Source: an uncultured bacterium
GTDB lineage: Bacteria; Patescibacteriota; Minisyncoccia; Phycocordibacterales; UBA918
Assembly: GCA_913050645.1 (NCBI GenBank)
Contig: CAJXAG010000053.1
Coordinates: 1 to 6,579, forward strand
Length of the DNA: 6,579 nt
Reading direction: 5' to 3'
A model generated the notes under the pieces. That model saw nothing but the letters and a program-made list of their open reading frames with translations. It did no database searches and was not told the origin of the DNA. Below are positions 1 to 5,825 of this stretch, piece after piece. A program made the position numbers and the translations under genes. Each line of letters begins with the position of its first letter. Positions within the stretch are counted from its first letter, which is position 1.

Positions 1-472
1 AAATAATTAACGGTACTATAAGCCAGTAAAAAAATGAACTTTCTGATCCAAAGAGATATTGTATTGGTGACCCTGGCGTAATAAGATCGGTAACCGGCAG
101 TGCGTGATAACTAAAAGCCATAACCAGCACGGTCCCGCCAAGCGCCAGAAGAAGCTTTCTTCCAAATCCCTCAAAGGATCCTTCATCGTACTCGCGTGGC
201 AGAATGCGATGAAAGAGTATCGTTGCCCCAAAGGTAAACGCAGCAAAAACAATGAGCATAAGGATTGATTCGGACTTTGCGTTGCTGGCGCTGCCGAGTA
301 TTGTGTCATAAAACGGAAATTGTATTGAAATAAGGAAAGCTAGATACAGTCCAAGGATTATGTTTGTCACAGTCTGTCTCCCCTTCTTTAGTGCAAAGAA
401 TAGAAAAACGCCAAAAACAGCAATCATGTAGATCGACTCATGCAAAAACCCTAAAATTGCCGATGTGTCCAT
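1..472 (-). CDS. Multi-pass membrane protein of unknown function (C-terminus cut by window edge)
   Basis: The reading frame is open from ATG at 472 to the left edge, giving 157 residues with no stop, so the gene is partial. The protein is strongly hydrophobic, with likely membrane segments at about residues 12-28, 37-54, 69-88 and 106-122. A fifth begins near 146, where the sequence reads SSFFYWLIVPLII. Loops carry charged stretches such as LPREYDEGSFEGFGRK (91-106). No catalytic motif is visible and I do not recognise a named family; its general look recalls uncharacterised membrane proteins of Parcubacteria (impression only). The start is chosen because an in-frame stop lies just upstream and a TATAAT box ends 8 bases before the ATG. 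It follows the IMPACT-family gene on the same strand with a 55-base gap but has its own promoter. Confidence 0.8.
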   Translation of the reverse strand, partial: MDTSAILGFLHESIYMIAVFGVFLFFALKKGRQTVTNIILGLYLAFLISIQFPFYDTILGSASNAKSESILMLIVFAAFTFGATILFHRILPREYDEGSFEGFGRKLLLALGGTVLVMAFSYHALPVTDLITPGSPIQYLFGSESSFFYWLIVPLII

Positions 473-480
473 ATGTGCAC

Positions 481-486
481 ATTATA
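481..486 (-). promoter_or_regulatory. -10 box (TATAAT) placed for a leaderless transcript
   Basis: A perfect TATAAT on the minus strand ends 8 bases before the ATG at 472. Transcription would begin at about 474-473, which leaves essentially no 5' leader. No good -35 element is visible at 16-18 bases: a TTAACA is present but about 25 bases away. Confidence 0.5.
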
Positions 487-527
487 GAACTATTTCAGGG
501 TCAGATCCGTCTGTTAACTGGGATAAC

Positions 528-947
528 TTACTCTAGCTTATCTATGGCGTATTTGGTTGCATCTTGTACGTGACGAAATCTGTCGCCCATTAACTTCACC
601 CCACCGAACCAGCGTGTGACGCAAATGATGCAGTCGGTAACGTCCTCTTTTTGCATAATACGTAAGATAACCATTCCTGCCCCGGTCTCGCCGTCGTCAT
701 TTTTACTCTCGTAGATTGCTCCATCGTGCGTAATGCGTACTGCCCAGGTGTTATGGGTGGCCTTGGCGTACTTTTTATTTTTCTTTAGTGTTTTAAGAAA
801 TGTTTTTATATCGTCCTTCCCTGTTACAAGTCCGTAGCTTACAGAATATTTACTCCCTCTGTCTTCGATAATTTTTTCATGCAGTACGAAACCCTGTGTT
901 GGTTTCCGAGAATCTCCGAAGTCGAATTGTGTGGATTGTTTGGGCAT
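528..947 (-). CDS. IMPACT/YigZ-family protein (UPF0029 domain), single-domain form
   Basis: This 139-residue protein carries the UPF0029 core. It has a basic region KTLKKNKKYAKATHNTWAVR (52-71), the family signature NDDGETGAGMVILRIM (83-98), and the strand-turn motif CVTRWFGGVKLMGDRFRH (109-126). Bacterial YigZ proteins are usually about 200 residues with a second C-terminal domain (DUF1949); here only the first domain is present. The segment RWFGG-x-KLMGDRFRHV resembles eukaryotic and archaeal IMPACT/YIH1 proteins more than E. coli YigZ. Eukaryotic IMPACT binds GCN1 and restrains GCN2. The bacterial role is unclear, with ribosome or nucleic-acid binding suggested for the fold. The start is fixed by a good promoter whose start point nearly coincides with this ATG; there is no SD. 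Confident on family, not on function. Confidence 0.9.
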   Translation of the reverse strand: MPKQSTQFDFGDSRKPTQGFVLHEKIIEDRGSKYSVSYGLVTGKDDIKTFLKTLKKNKKYAKATHNTWAVRITHDGAIYESKNDDGETGAGMVILRIMQKEDVTDCIICVTRWFGGVKLMGDRFRHVQDATKYAIDKLE

Positions 948-948
948 G

Positions 949-976
949 TTGACTTAGTATAACTTTTAGCTATAGT
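949..976 (+). promoter_or_regulatory. Promoter of the 74-codon membrane protein gene (TTGACT-16-TATAGT)
   Basis: TTGACT (949-954) and TATAGT (971-976) with a 16-base spacer predict a start near 983, giving a leader of about 25 bases that contains the SD at 995-999. The -35 box abuts the start codon of the divergent gene. Confidence 0.6.
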
Positions 977-984
977 TGATTCAA
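956..984 (-). promoter_or_regulatory. Promoter of the IMPACT-family gene (TTGAAT-17-TATACT)
   Basis: On the minus strand TTGAAT (984-979) and TATACT (961-956) are separated by 17 bases. The -10 box ends 8 bases before ATG 947, predicting a transcript with almost no leader. It overlaps the plus-strand promoter at 949-976 almost completely. Confidence 0.65.
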
Positions 985-1007
985 AAGTAAAAGAGGGAGA
1001 TCTTTTG

Positions 1008-1232
1008 ATGCGAATATTTTTGTTGTTTGGTGTAATGCTCGGTTCTGGTGTTTTTGGGTTCGGAGCCACAGTGCTCTGGCGTGCCTCATTAGAGCCAGAT
1101 CGGTTTCTGTTGGTTGCAATATGTACGCTTTTGGGGGTGTTGATAGTGCTATGTTCTCTGCTTGGCATTATGTTTGCCTCCCATTCAGAGCGACAGAAGA
1201 AACTTTTAGAGAAGTTGGATACACACGGATGA
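1008..1232 (+). CDS. Small two-helix membrane protein, unknown function
   Basis: A 74-residue protein. Residues 3-23 form a glycine-rich hydrophobic segment (LLFGVMLGSGVFGFGATVL). A short polar loop (RASLEPDR, 25-32) precedes a second helix at about 33-57, and a charged tail SERQKKLLEKLDTHG follows. The tail and loop charges do not fix the topology clearly. The start is ATG 1008, with an SD-like GGGAG (995-999) 8 bases upstream; the TTG just before it is less likely. The gene has its own promoter and is followed within 3 bases by a strong terminator, so it is monocistronic. I do not recognise the family, and no enzymatic residues are visible. The SD contrasts with the leaderless arrangement of the divergent neighbour. 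Confidence 0.75.
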   Translation: MRIFLLFGVMLGSGVFGFGATVLWRASLEPDRFLLVAICTLLGVLIVLCSLLGIMFASHSERQKKLLEKLDTHG

Positions 1233-1234
1233 TC

Positions 1235-1264
1235 AAAAACACGCGACAGTTGTCGCGTGTTTTT
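1235..1264 (+). terminator. Rho-independent terminator after the 74-codon gene
   Basis: Inverted arms AAAAACACGCGAC and GTCGCGTGTTTTT pair around the 4-base loop AGTT. The arms end in T5, and the A5 on the other side makes it usable in both directions. It begins 2 bases after the stop codon. Confidence 0.85.
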
Positions 1265-1267
1265 CTA

Positions 1268-1296
1268 TTGACATAGATTACTGTATATGGTTTAGT
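1268..1296 (+). promoter_or_regulatory. Promoter of the 60-codon gene (TTGACA-17-extended -10)
   Basis: A consensus TTGACA (1268-1273) is followed after 17 bases by TTTAGT (1291-1296), preceded by TGG, which is an extended -10 configuration. The predicted start is near 1303. Confidence 0.55.
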
Positions 1297-1312
1297 TGTT
1301 ATGAAATAGTAC

Positions 1313-1318
1313 AGGAGG
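1313..1318 (+). promoter_or_regulatory. Perfect Shine-Dalgarno site AGGAGG
   Basis: AGGAGG lies 6 bases before ATG 1325 and fixes that start. It is the only full-consensus SD in the window. Confidence 0.85.
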
Positions 1319-1324
1319 CAAAAA

Positions 1325-1507
1325 ATGACTATTCATCCAGCTATACTAGCATTCATCGCATTGATCCCCGGCTTTGCTGGACTTTACACGATAGCTGGCT
1401 TCTGGCCAGCAGCGGGTATTTTGGTTTCTATTTTTACGCTGTTCATTCTGCAAAATATGCAGGTGTATGCAGTGTATCAAGGACTGAAGAAAAAAGAGGA
1501 CCAGTAG
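1325..1507 (+). CDS. Small two-helix membrane protein, unknown function
   Basis: A 60-residue protein with hydrophobic segments at about 5-25 (PAILAFIALIPGFAGLYTIA) and 28-43 (PAAGILVSIFTLFIL), an NMQVYAVYQGL stretch, and a basic tail KKKEDQ. The positive tail suggests the C-terminus is cytoplasmic, so both ends would be inside. It has a full promoter, a perfect SD and a terminator, so it is a well-supported independent gene despite its size. It shares the two-helix plan of the gene at 1008-1232, but I see no clear sequence similarity. It is convergent with dnaJ and shares its terminator. Function unknown; a small regulatory or membrane-scaffold peptide is possible but unproven. Confidence 0.8.
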   Translation: MTIHPAILAFIALIPGFAGLYTIAGFWPAAGILVSIFTLFILQNMQVYAVYQGLKKKEDQ

Positions 1508-1530
1508 CGGCAAAGGTAACTGATGGTGCA

Positions 1531-1566
1531 AAAACACCCTGCAACCGATTGGTTGTAGGGTGTTTT
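1531..1566. terminator. Bidirectional terminator between the 60-codon gene and dnaJ
   Basis: The arms AAAACACCCTGCAACC and GGTTGTAGGGTGTTTT (one G-T pair) enclose a GATT loop. They are flanked by T runs on either strand, so both convergent genes can end here. The hairpin starts 23 bases after the plus-strand stop and 8 bases after the dnaJ stop. Confidence 0.9.
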
Positions 1567-1574
1567 CTTTGTCG

Positions 1575-2654
1575 CTACACACCGTGGCCTTTCAGCTCCT
1601 CGATAAGCTTCTTTGCTTGGCGAGAAAGCTTTTGTGGGAGGTCGATTTGTATTTTTACCATGAAGTCTCCACGGCTTGACCCATGGGGTACGCCCTTCCC
1701 TTTAATACGGAGCAATTCACCGTGCTTCACGCCAGCTGGGATTTTGATGTCTACTGATCCATCAAGTGTTTCTACTTTGTATGTGTTTCCTAAGAGTGCA
1801 TCTGAAAGCTTTACGTGTAAGTCAGCCTGGAGGTTCGCACCATCGCGCACAATTGATTTGTGTGACTTTACATGAATTTTTATATACAGGTCACCTGCTG
1901 CGCCGTTAGGGATTGCTTCACCACGGCCGGTCATGCGGATCATCTCACCGTTTTGAATACCTGCAGGGATCTCGATCTCGATTTCTTCTTCAGCACGCGC
2001 TACTCCTGCTCCCGCACAGTGTCCACAGACTTCTTTGGGTACTTTTCCGCGTCCTTGGCAGACATTACACTCGCGCACCGTTTGTACTTGTCCCATGAAG
2101 CTTTGGCGTGTTTCTCGTACACGACCTTGTCCGTTGCAGGTACTACAGTCAGTAAGGTCAGTACCTTTTTTTGCACCTGAGCCAGAACACTCTTTACAGG
2201 TATTTGTCTTTGTTAGCAGCACTTTGCGTGTTACGCCGAAGATTGCGTCCTGGAATGCTAGCTCGATGTCGATAGAAATATCGCGACCGCGTGCCTGGCG
2301 TGATCCGCCACCACCCCCACCGAACATGCCACCAAAAAGGTCTTCCATGTCGAACTCGAAGCCGCCTTGCTGTCCTGCAGCCTGCTGGAAGTCAGACCAG
2401 TTAAAGCCGCCGAAGCCGCCTTGACCTCCACCACCTCCTGCACCTTGGTATGCGTGGCCGTATGTGTCGTACTCAGCTTTCTTTTTCTCATCACCAAGAA
2501 CAGCGTATGCTTCGCTGATCTCTTTAAACTTCGCTTCGTCACCGGTTTGTTTATCAGGGTGATACTTTGCCGCTAATTTTCGAAAAGCTTTTTTTACTTC
2601 GTCTTTCGAGGCTCCCTTCTGGAGTCCGAGTGTTTCGTAATAGTCTTTTGCCAT
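1575..2654 (-). CDS. dnaJ: Chaperone protein DnaJ (Hsp40)
   Basis: DnaJ binds unfolded proteins, passes them to DnaK and triggers its ATPase. At 359 residues it is slightly shorter than E. coli DnaJ (376). The J domain spans about 4-66, with the essential HPD at 32-34 and the basic helix before it. A G/F-rich linker follows (about 71-117, with long glycine runs and DMEDLFGGMFGG). Four complete CxxCxGxG zinc repeats start at C153, C170, C196 and C210, so both zinc centres should form. The C-terminal substrate-binding and dimerisation region follows (about 218-359; EIEIPAGIQNGEMIRMTGRGE and DIKIPAGVKHGELLRIKGKG are the paired beta-domain motifs). It is a type I (class A) J protein. The start is the ATG followed by AKDYYETLG; no SD and only a weak TTAAAA-type box lie upstream. 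It is the last gene of the grpE-dnaK-dnaJ cluster, 157 bases after dnaK. Confidence 0.98.
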   Translation of the reverse strand: MAKDYYETLGLQKGASKDEVKKAFRKLAAKYHPDKQTGDEAKFKEISEAYAVLGDEKKKAEYDTYGHAYQGAGGGGGQGGFGGFNWSDFQQAAGQQGGFEFDMEDLFGGMFGGGGGGSRQARGRDISIDIELAFQDAIFGVTRKVLLTKTNTCKECSGSGAKKGTDLTDCSTCNGQGRVRETRQSFMGQVQTVRECNVCQGRGKVPKEVCGHCAGAGVARAEEEIEIEIPAGIQNGEMIRMTGRGEAIPNGAAGDLYIKIHVKSHKSIVRDGANLQADLHVKLSDALLGNTYKVETLDGSVDIKIPAGVKHGELLRIKGKGVPHGSSRGDFMVKIQIDLPQKLSRQAKKLIEELKGHGV

Positions 2655-2685
2655 AAGTGTTAGTTTTAAACAGTGGTGTTTTTCT

Positions 2686-2731
2686 GGATTGCTTCGTCAC
2701 TTCGCTTTCGCTTCGTTTCTCGCAATGACAG
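2686..2731. repeat. CATTGCGAG-type dispersed palindromic repeat in the dnaK-dnaJ gap
   Basis: On the minus strand the element begins TGTCATTGCGAG and ends GACGAAGCAATCC, with a GAAGCG-rich core and short terminal inverted repeats ATTGC/GCAAT. This matches from memory a short repeat scattered through intergenic regions of many unrelated bacteria. I see no second full copy in the window. Confidence 0.6.
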
Positions 2732-2757
2732 GTCTGAGCTACTGCGCTCTAGAGAGT

Positions 2758-2789
2758 CTGTTACGTTATCATTAATGATAACGTAACAG
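2758..2789. repeat. Perfect 32-base palindrome downstream of dnaK
   Basis: The arm CTGTTACGTTATCATT is followed directly by its exact reverse complement. It lies 22 bases after the dnaK stop in the operon and has no T run. It is therefore more likely an mRNA-stabilising or attenuating hairpin, or a protein-binding site, than a simple terminator. Confidence 0.7.
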
Positions 2790-2811
2790 GTTCTAAGAAT
2801 TCAGTAGATAC

Positions 2812-4728
2812 CTACTTGGTGTCTTCGTCTTTCTTATCTCCCTCGTCTACTACTTCAGCATCTTTTACGTCGGCATTTGCGTCTTTTGGTGTTTCGTCAC
2901 CTTCTTGTGTTCCTGCTTCAGCCTGTTGTGCTTGCTGCATCACTTCACCGATCTTCTGCATTGCTCCTGAAAGTGCTTCGGTTGCTGTGGTGATAGCGTC
3001 CTTATCGTCTTTATCTTTTACTTCCTTCACGGCAGCGATTTTTTCGTTGATGTCTTTGACGACTTCTTCACCTGCTTGTTCACCGTGGTCCTTCACTGAT
3101 TTTTCTGCAGTGTAGATGAGCTGGTCTGCCATATTTCGTGCTTCGATGATTTCTTTCTTTTTGTTGTCTTCGTCAGCATGTGCTTCAGCATCAGCCTTCA
3201 TCTTTTCGATGTCATCTTCTGAGAGTCCTGAGTTAGCCTCGATGCGGATAGACTGTTCTTTGTTTGTAGACTTGTCCTTCGCAGTTACATTTAGTACACC
3301 GTTAGAGTCAACGTCAAAGGTTACCTCGATCTGTGGTACACCACGTGGTGCTGGTGGGATGCCGTCGAGTACAAACCGTCCAAGTGACTTGTTGTCGGTT
3401 GCTTGCGCACGTTCACCCTGAGTAATGTGGATCTCTGTTGAGGTTTGGTTGTCTGCTGCAGTTGAGAACACTTGCTCTTTCTTTGTTGGAATGTGTGTAT
3501 TTTTCTCAATAAGCTTTGTTGCTACACCACCCATAGTTTCGATACCAAGTGACAGTGGGATAACGTCCACCAGTGTGATGTCTTGCACATCACCTTGGAA
3601 AATACCTGCTTGAATCGCAGCACCCAGCGCCACTACTTCGTCAGGGTTTACGCTCTTGTTTGGTTCCTTGCCAAAGAGTCGCTTCACCGCTTCCACAACT
3701 GCAGGCATACGTGTCTGGCCTCCTACAAGAATGATCTCGTCGATTTCTTCCTTTGAGAATGAAGACGCTTCGATTGCTCGCTTGGTGATTTCGATTGAGC
3801 GATCTATGTATTCTGCCGAAAGCTCTTCAAGCTTTGCGCGTGTTAGGGTGATCAGCAGGTTCTTTGGTACACCGTCAATGTTTGCAATGAACGGAATATT
3901 GATCTCTGTTTCACCTGAGGTTGAAAGTTCCTTCTTTGCCTTTTCTGCTTCATCATCAAGTCGTTGTAGTGCGAGTGGATCTTTTGCAAGGTCGATCCCC
4001 TCTTCTTTCATGAACTCAGCAATCAGGTGTCGTACGATCGCCTGGTCAATGTCGCGTCCACCCATGTGTGCGTCACCGTCGGTTGATTGTACCTCAACTA
4101 CTTCATCCCCCACTTCAAGTACCGTTACGTCAAACGTACCGCCACCAAAGTCGTATACGACGATTTTCTCGTCTTTCTTTTTATTGAAACCGTATGCGAG
4201 TGCGGCAGCAGTTGGTTCGTTGATGATGCGCTTAACTTCAAGACCAGCAATCTTACCAGCGTCCTGAGTAGCTTTACGTTGTGCATCGTTAAAGTATGCA
4301 GGTACAGTAATAACTGCTTCAGTGATTGTTTCACCCGTTTTTGCTTCAGCGTCTGCCTTAAGTTTTGAAAGAATCATAGCTGACACCTCTTCAGGTCGAT
4401 GTTCTTTACCATCCATCTTTACCGTCACACCGTCGTTTTCACCCTTCGCCACTTCAAATGGGACGATGTCCTTGTCTTTCTGTACTACTTCATCAGCATA
4501 GTTATGCCCCATGAAGCGCTTGATGCCGTAGATAGTGTTTTGCGGGTTTGTTACTGCTTGTCGCTTTGCAGTCTGTCCCACCATACGATCGCCTTTCTTG
4601 TTGATCGCAACAATAGAAGGAGTCGTTCGGTTCCCTTCTGCGTTTTCAATAATTGTCGGCTCACCACCTTCGATGATTGCCATTGCTGAGTTTGTAGTAC
4701 CCAGGTCAATACCTAAAATCTTTGCCAT
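2812..4728 (-). CDS. dnaK: Chaperone protein DnaK (Hsp70)
   Basis: DnaK is an ATP-driven cytosolic chaperone that holds and refolds client proteins with DnaJ and GrpE. The length is 638 residues, the same as E. coli DnaK. The nucleotide-binding domain (about 1-382) shows phosphate loop 1 GIDLGTTNS (6-14), catalytic K70 in YGIKRFMG, E171 in INEPTAAALAYG, phosphate loop 2 VYDFGGGTFD (191-200) with D193 and T198, and the adenosine motif VGGQTRMPAV (335-344). The hydrophobic interdomain linker is ITLVDVIP (384-391). The beta substrate-binding domain follows, then a helical lid from about 505. The acidic tail (about 600-638) contains DVKDAEVVDE, a variant of the usual EEVKD end. No key residue is missing. 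The start is MAKILGIDLG. The upstream 33 bases after grpE are AT-rich without an SD, so expression probably depends on the grpE promoter. Confidence 0.99.
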   Translation of the reverse strand: MAKILGIDLGTTNSAMAIIEGGEPTIIENAEGNRTTPSIVAINKKGDRMVGQTAKRQAVTNPQNTIYGIKRFMGHNYADEVVQKDKDIVPFEVAKGENDGVTVKMDGKEHRPEEVSAMILSKLKADAEAKTGETITEAVITVPAYFNDAQRKATQDAGKIAGLEVKRIINEPTAAALAYGFNKKKDEKIVVYDFGGGTFDVTVLEVGDEVVEVQSTDGDAHMGGRDIDQAIVRHLIAEFMKEEGIDLAKDPLALQRLDDEAEKAKKELSTSGETEINIPFIANIDGVPKNLLITLTRAKLEELSAEYIDRSIEITKRAIEASSFSKEEIDEIILVGGQTRMPAVVEAVKRLFGKEPNKSVNPDEVVALGAAIQAGIFQGDVQDITLVDVIPLSLGIETMGGVATKLIEKNTHIPTKKEQVFSTAADNQTSTEIHITQGERAQATDNKSLGRFVLDGIPPAPRGVPQIEVTFDVDSNGVLNVTAKDKSTNKEQSIRIEANSGLSEDDIEKMKADAEAHADEDNKKKEIIEARNMADQLIYTAEKSVKDHGEQAGEEVVKDINEKIAAVKEVKDKDDKDAITTATEALSGAMQKIGEVMQQAQQAEAGTQEGDETPKDANADVKDAEVVDEGDKKDEDTK

Positions 4729-4761
4729 ATTTATTTATATTAATTAGTTTCTATTTATTAC

Positions 4762-5364
4762 TTATTCGTTTGAAATTTCTCCTACAATCACACGTGCTGG
4801 CCGCAGTAGTACATCGCCTTGCGGTGTGGTGCGTACAAATCCATTCTGAATCACTTGTACTACCTTTCCGTTCTCTGTTTCTTCAGTTACTGGAGCGTTG
4901 CCCATAGCTTCATGCTGTTGCGGGTCAAACTCTTCACCAAGTGGAGAAACTTCAGATACATTGTATGAGGAAAGAATACTATGCAGCTGTGCATGAATCC
5001 CTTCAATACCGCTACGCCACTGTGCATCTACCGCATCCCAAGCTTCCTTGTTTGCCATAGCCATGTGAAAACTGTCACATAGTGGGAGCAGTTTTTCGAT
5101 CTGGTCGTTTACTGCACGCTCTTTATCTTTTAAGCGCTCTTCCTCAAGACGCTTTTTGCTATTGAGGAACTCTGCCTTTACACGTTGCAGGTTCTCAAGG
5201 TGTTCCATTTTTTCAGCTTCACACTCCTTGAGCTTGTCTCGTAATTTTTTAACTTTTGCGTTTGAATTGCCTTCAATTTCTTCAAGTTCAGGTTCGACAG
5301 CATTGTCTTCGCCAGTCAGTTCAATGTCGTCCTGTACCTCGTTTTCGTTCATATTTTCATCCAT
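4762..5364 (-). CDS. grpE: Nucleotide exchange factor GrpE
   Basis: GrpE is a dimeric factor that releases ADP from DnaK. From ATG 5364 it has 200 residues. The acidic, low-complexity N-terminus (1-36) is followed by a long coiled coil (about 37-95, including LENLQRVKAEFLNSKKRLEEE) that makes the dimer stalk. A four-helix region comes next, and the C-terminal beta wing shows PLGEEFDPQQHEAM (141-154) and VVQVIQNGFV...LLRPARVIVGE (168-196), the GrpE signature. A longer form could start at ATG 5376, but that ATG lies inside the TATAAT box of the promoter (5380-5375) and would not be transcribed, so I prefer 5364. It is the first gene of the grpE-dnaK-dnaJ cluster, 33 bases before dnaK. No hrcA gene or CIRCE operator is seen nearby. 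Confidence 0.95.
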   Translation of the reverse strand: MDENMNENEVQDDIELTGEDNAVEPELEEIEGNSNAKVKKLRDKLKECEAEKMEHLENLQRVKAEFLNSKKRLEEERLKDKERAVNDQIEKLLPLCDSFHMAMANKEAWDAVDAQWRSGIEGIHAQLHSILSSYNVSEVSPLGEEFDPQQHEAMGNAPVTEETENGKVVQVIQNGFVRTTPQGDVLLRPARVIVGEISNE

Positions 5365-5374
5365 AGACTGTGGC

Positions 5375-5403
5375 ATTATACGTCTGTTTTTACTCTGTGT
5401 AAA
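5375..5403 (-). promoter_or_regulatory. Main promoter of the grpE-dnaK-dnaJ operon (TTTACA-17-TATAAT)
   Basis: TTTACA (5403-5398) and a perfect TATAAT (5380-5375) lie 17 bases apart on the minus strand, a strong housekeeping-type promoter. The start point would fall near 5369-5368, only a few bases before ATG 5364. The spacing and boxes fit the major sigma factor rather than a heat-shock sigma. No CIRCE inverted repeat (TTAGCACTC/GAGTGCTAA) is present. Confidence 0.75.
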
Positions 5404-5480
5404 GATGTCGATAATAGTGTTTTATTACAACATATCCTGCCCATTCTTAGGTTGTTTGTGACGTTTTTATACAGAGCGAT

Positions 5481-5508
5481 TTTGCAATGCGGTTTGTACT
5501 GGTATAAT
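5481..5508 (+). promoter_or_regulatory. Extended -10 promoter (TGGTATAAT) of an orphan unit
   Basis: TATAAT (5503-5508) preceded by TGG forms a perfect extended -10. A weak TTTGCA (5481-5486) sits 16 bases upstream. The predicted start is near 5515. It diverges from the grpE promoter, about 80 bases away. Confidence 0.6.
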
Positions 5509-5526
5509 GACAGTACCATTTCAGTT

Positions 5527-5694
5527 ATGACTGAGGTGGGATGTTATGAGGTGAGGAGTCACGATCCCTCACTTTCTATACCTTTGAATCACAGAGCGTT
5601 ACTACTCTACGGGTACGACACTTTGATGCAAAAGGGTGACTATTCTCCGCACTCCATACACGTAGACCATGTGTCTGCAATCTCGGAGGGTTAA
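5527..5694 (+). CDS. Possible 55-residue protein, unrecognised
   Basis: The ORF starts at ATG 5527, about 12 bases after the predicted transcript start, and ends in TAA at 5692-5694. The product is polar and histidine-rich, beginning MTEVGCYEVRSHDPSLS and ending HVDHVSAISEG, with no membrane segment or known motif. There is no convincing SD before the start, though near-leaderless starts occur elsewhere in this window. About 65 bases of apparently untranslated sequence separate its stop from the terminator hairpin. It could be a chance ORF within a structured RNA. Confidence 0.3.
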   Translation: MTEVGCYEVRSHDPSLSIPLNHRALLLYGYDTLMQKGDYSPHSIHVDHVSAISEG

Positions 5695-5757
5695 GTTCCT
5701 AAATGTTCGCATTGATGGGCTGCTACAGAGATCGTATGGGTGATTCACGTAGTCACA

Positions 5758-5794
5758 ACAAAAACCGGGTGAGGACCCGGTTTTTGTGTTTTTT
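5758..5794 (+). terminator. Strong intrinsic terminator of the orphan unit
   Basis: The 13-base arms ACAAAAACCGGGT and ACCCGGTTTTTGT pair perfectly around GAGG and are followed closely by T6 (5789-5794). The A-rich left side makes weaker use from the minus strand possible. Confidence 0.9.
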
Positions 5795-5798
5795 AAAC

Positions 5799-5825
5799 TA
5801 CAGGGGACATCGGATATCCCCTGTA
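5799..5825. repeat. Hairpin TACAGGGGA/TCCCCTGTA
   Basis: Nine-base perfect arms (5799-5807 and 5817-5825) surround a 9-base loop, 5 bases after the preceding terminator. There is no T run. On the minus strand it lies where the other tiny-gene units have a G-rich site before ATG, and it may be a decayed unit. Confidence 0.55.

Larger units (their letters stand above)
5515..5794 (+). ncRNA. Candidate small RNA or short mRNA between a strong promoter and terminator
   Basis: The 280-base span is bounded by an extended -10 promoter and a strong intrinsic terminator, so a discrete transcript is likely. Local hairpins are visible: TCAGT/ACTGA around TATG (5521-5534), and GTGAGG pairing with CCTCAC a little further on. 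I looked for and did not find the hallmarks of tmRNA, RNase P RNA, SRP RNA, or rRNA. It may instead simply be the mRNA of the 55-codon ORF at 5527. Coding or non-coding cannot be decided by reading. Confidence 0.35.

Noticed and set aside
839..1168. Minus-strand open frame of 109 codons across the divergent promoter region
   Set aside because: It overlaps the IMPACT-family gene and the two promoters in another frame, and its composition is low in hydrophobic residues and unlike protein.
2035..2424. Plus-strand proline-rich open frame of 129 codons
   Set aside because: It is the antisense of the DnaJ glycine-rich linker and zinc domain; no ribosome site or promoter is seen.
3656..4267. 203-codon open frame on the plus strand inside dnaK
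   Set aside because: It is a serine-rich shadow of the dnaK coding strand with no start signals.
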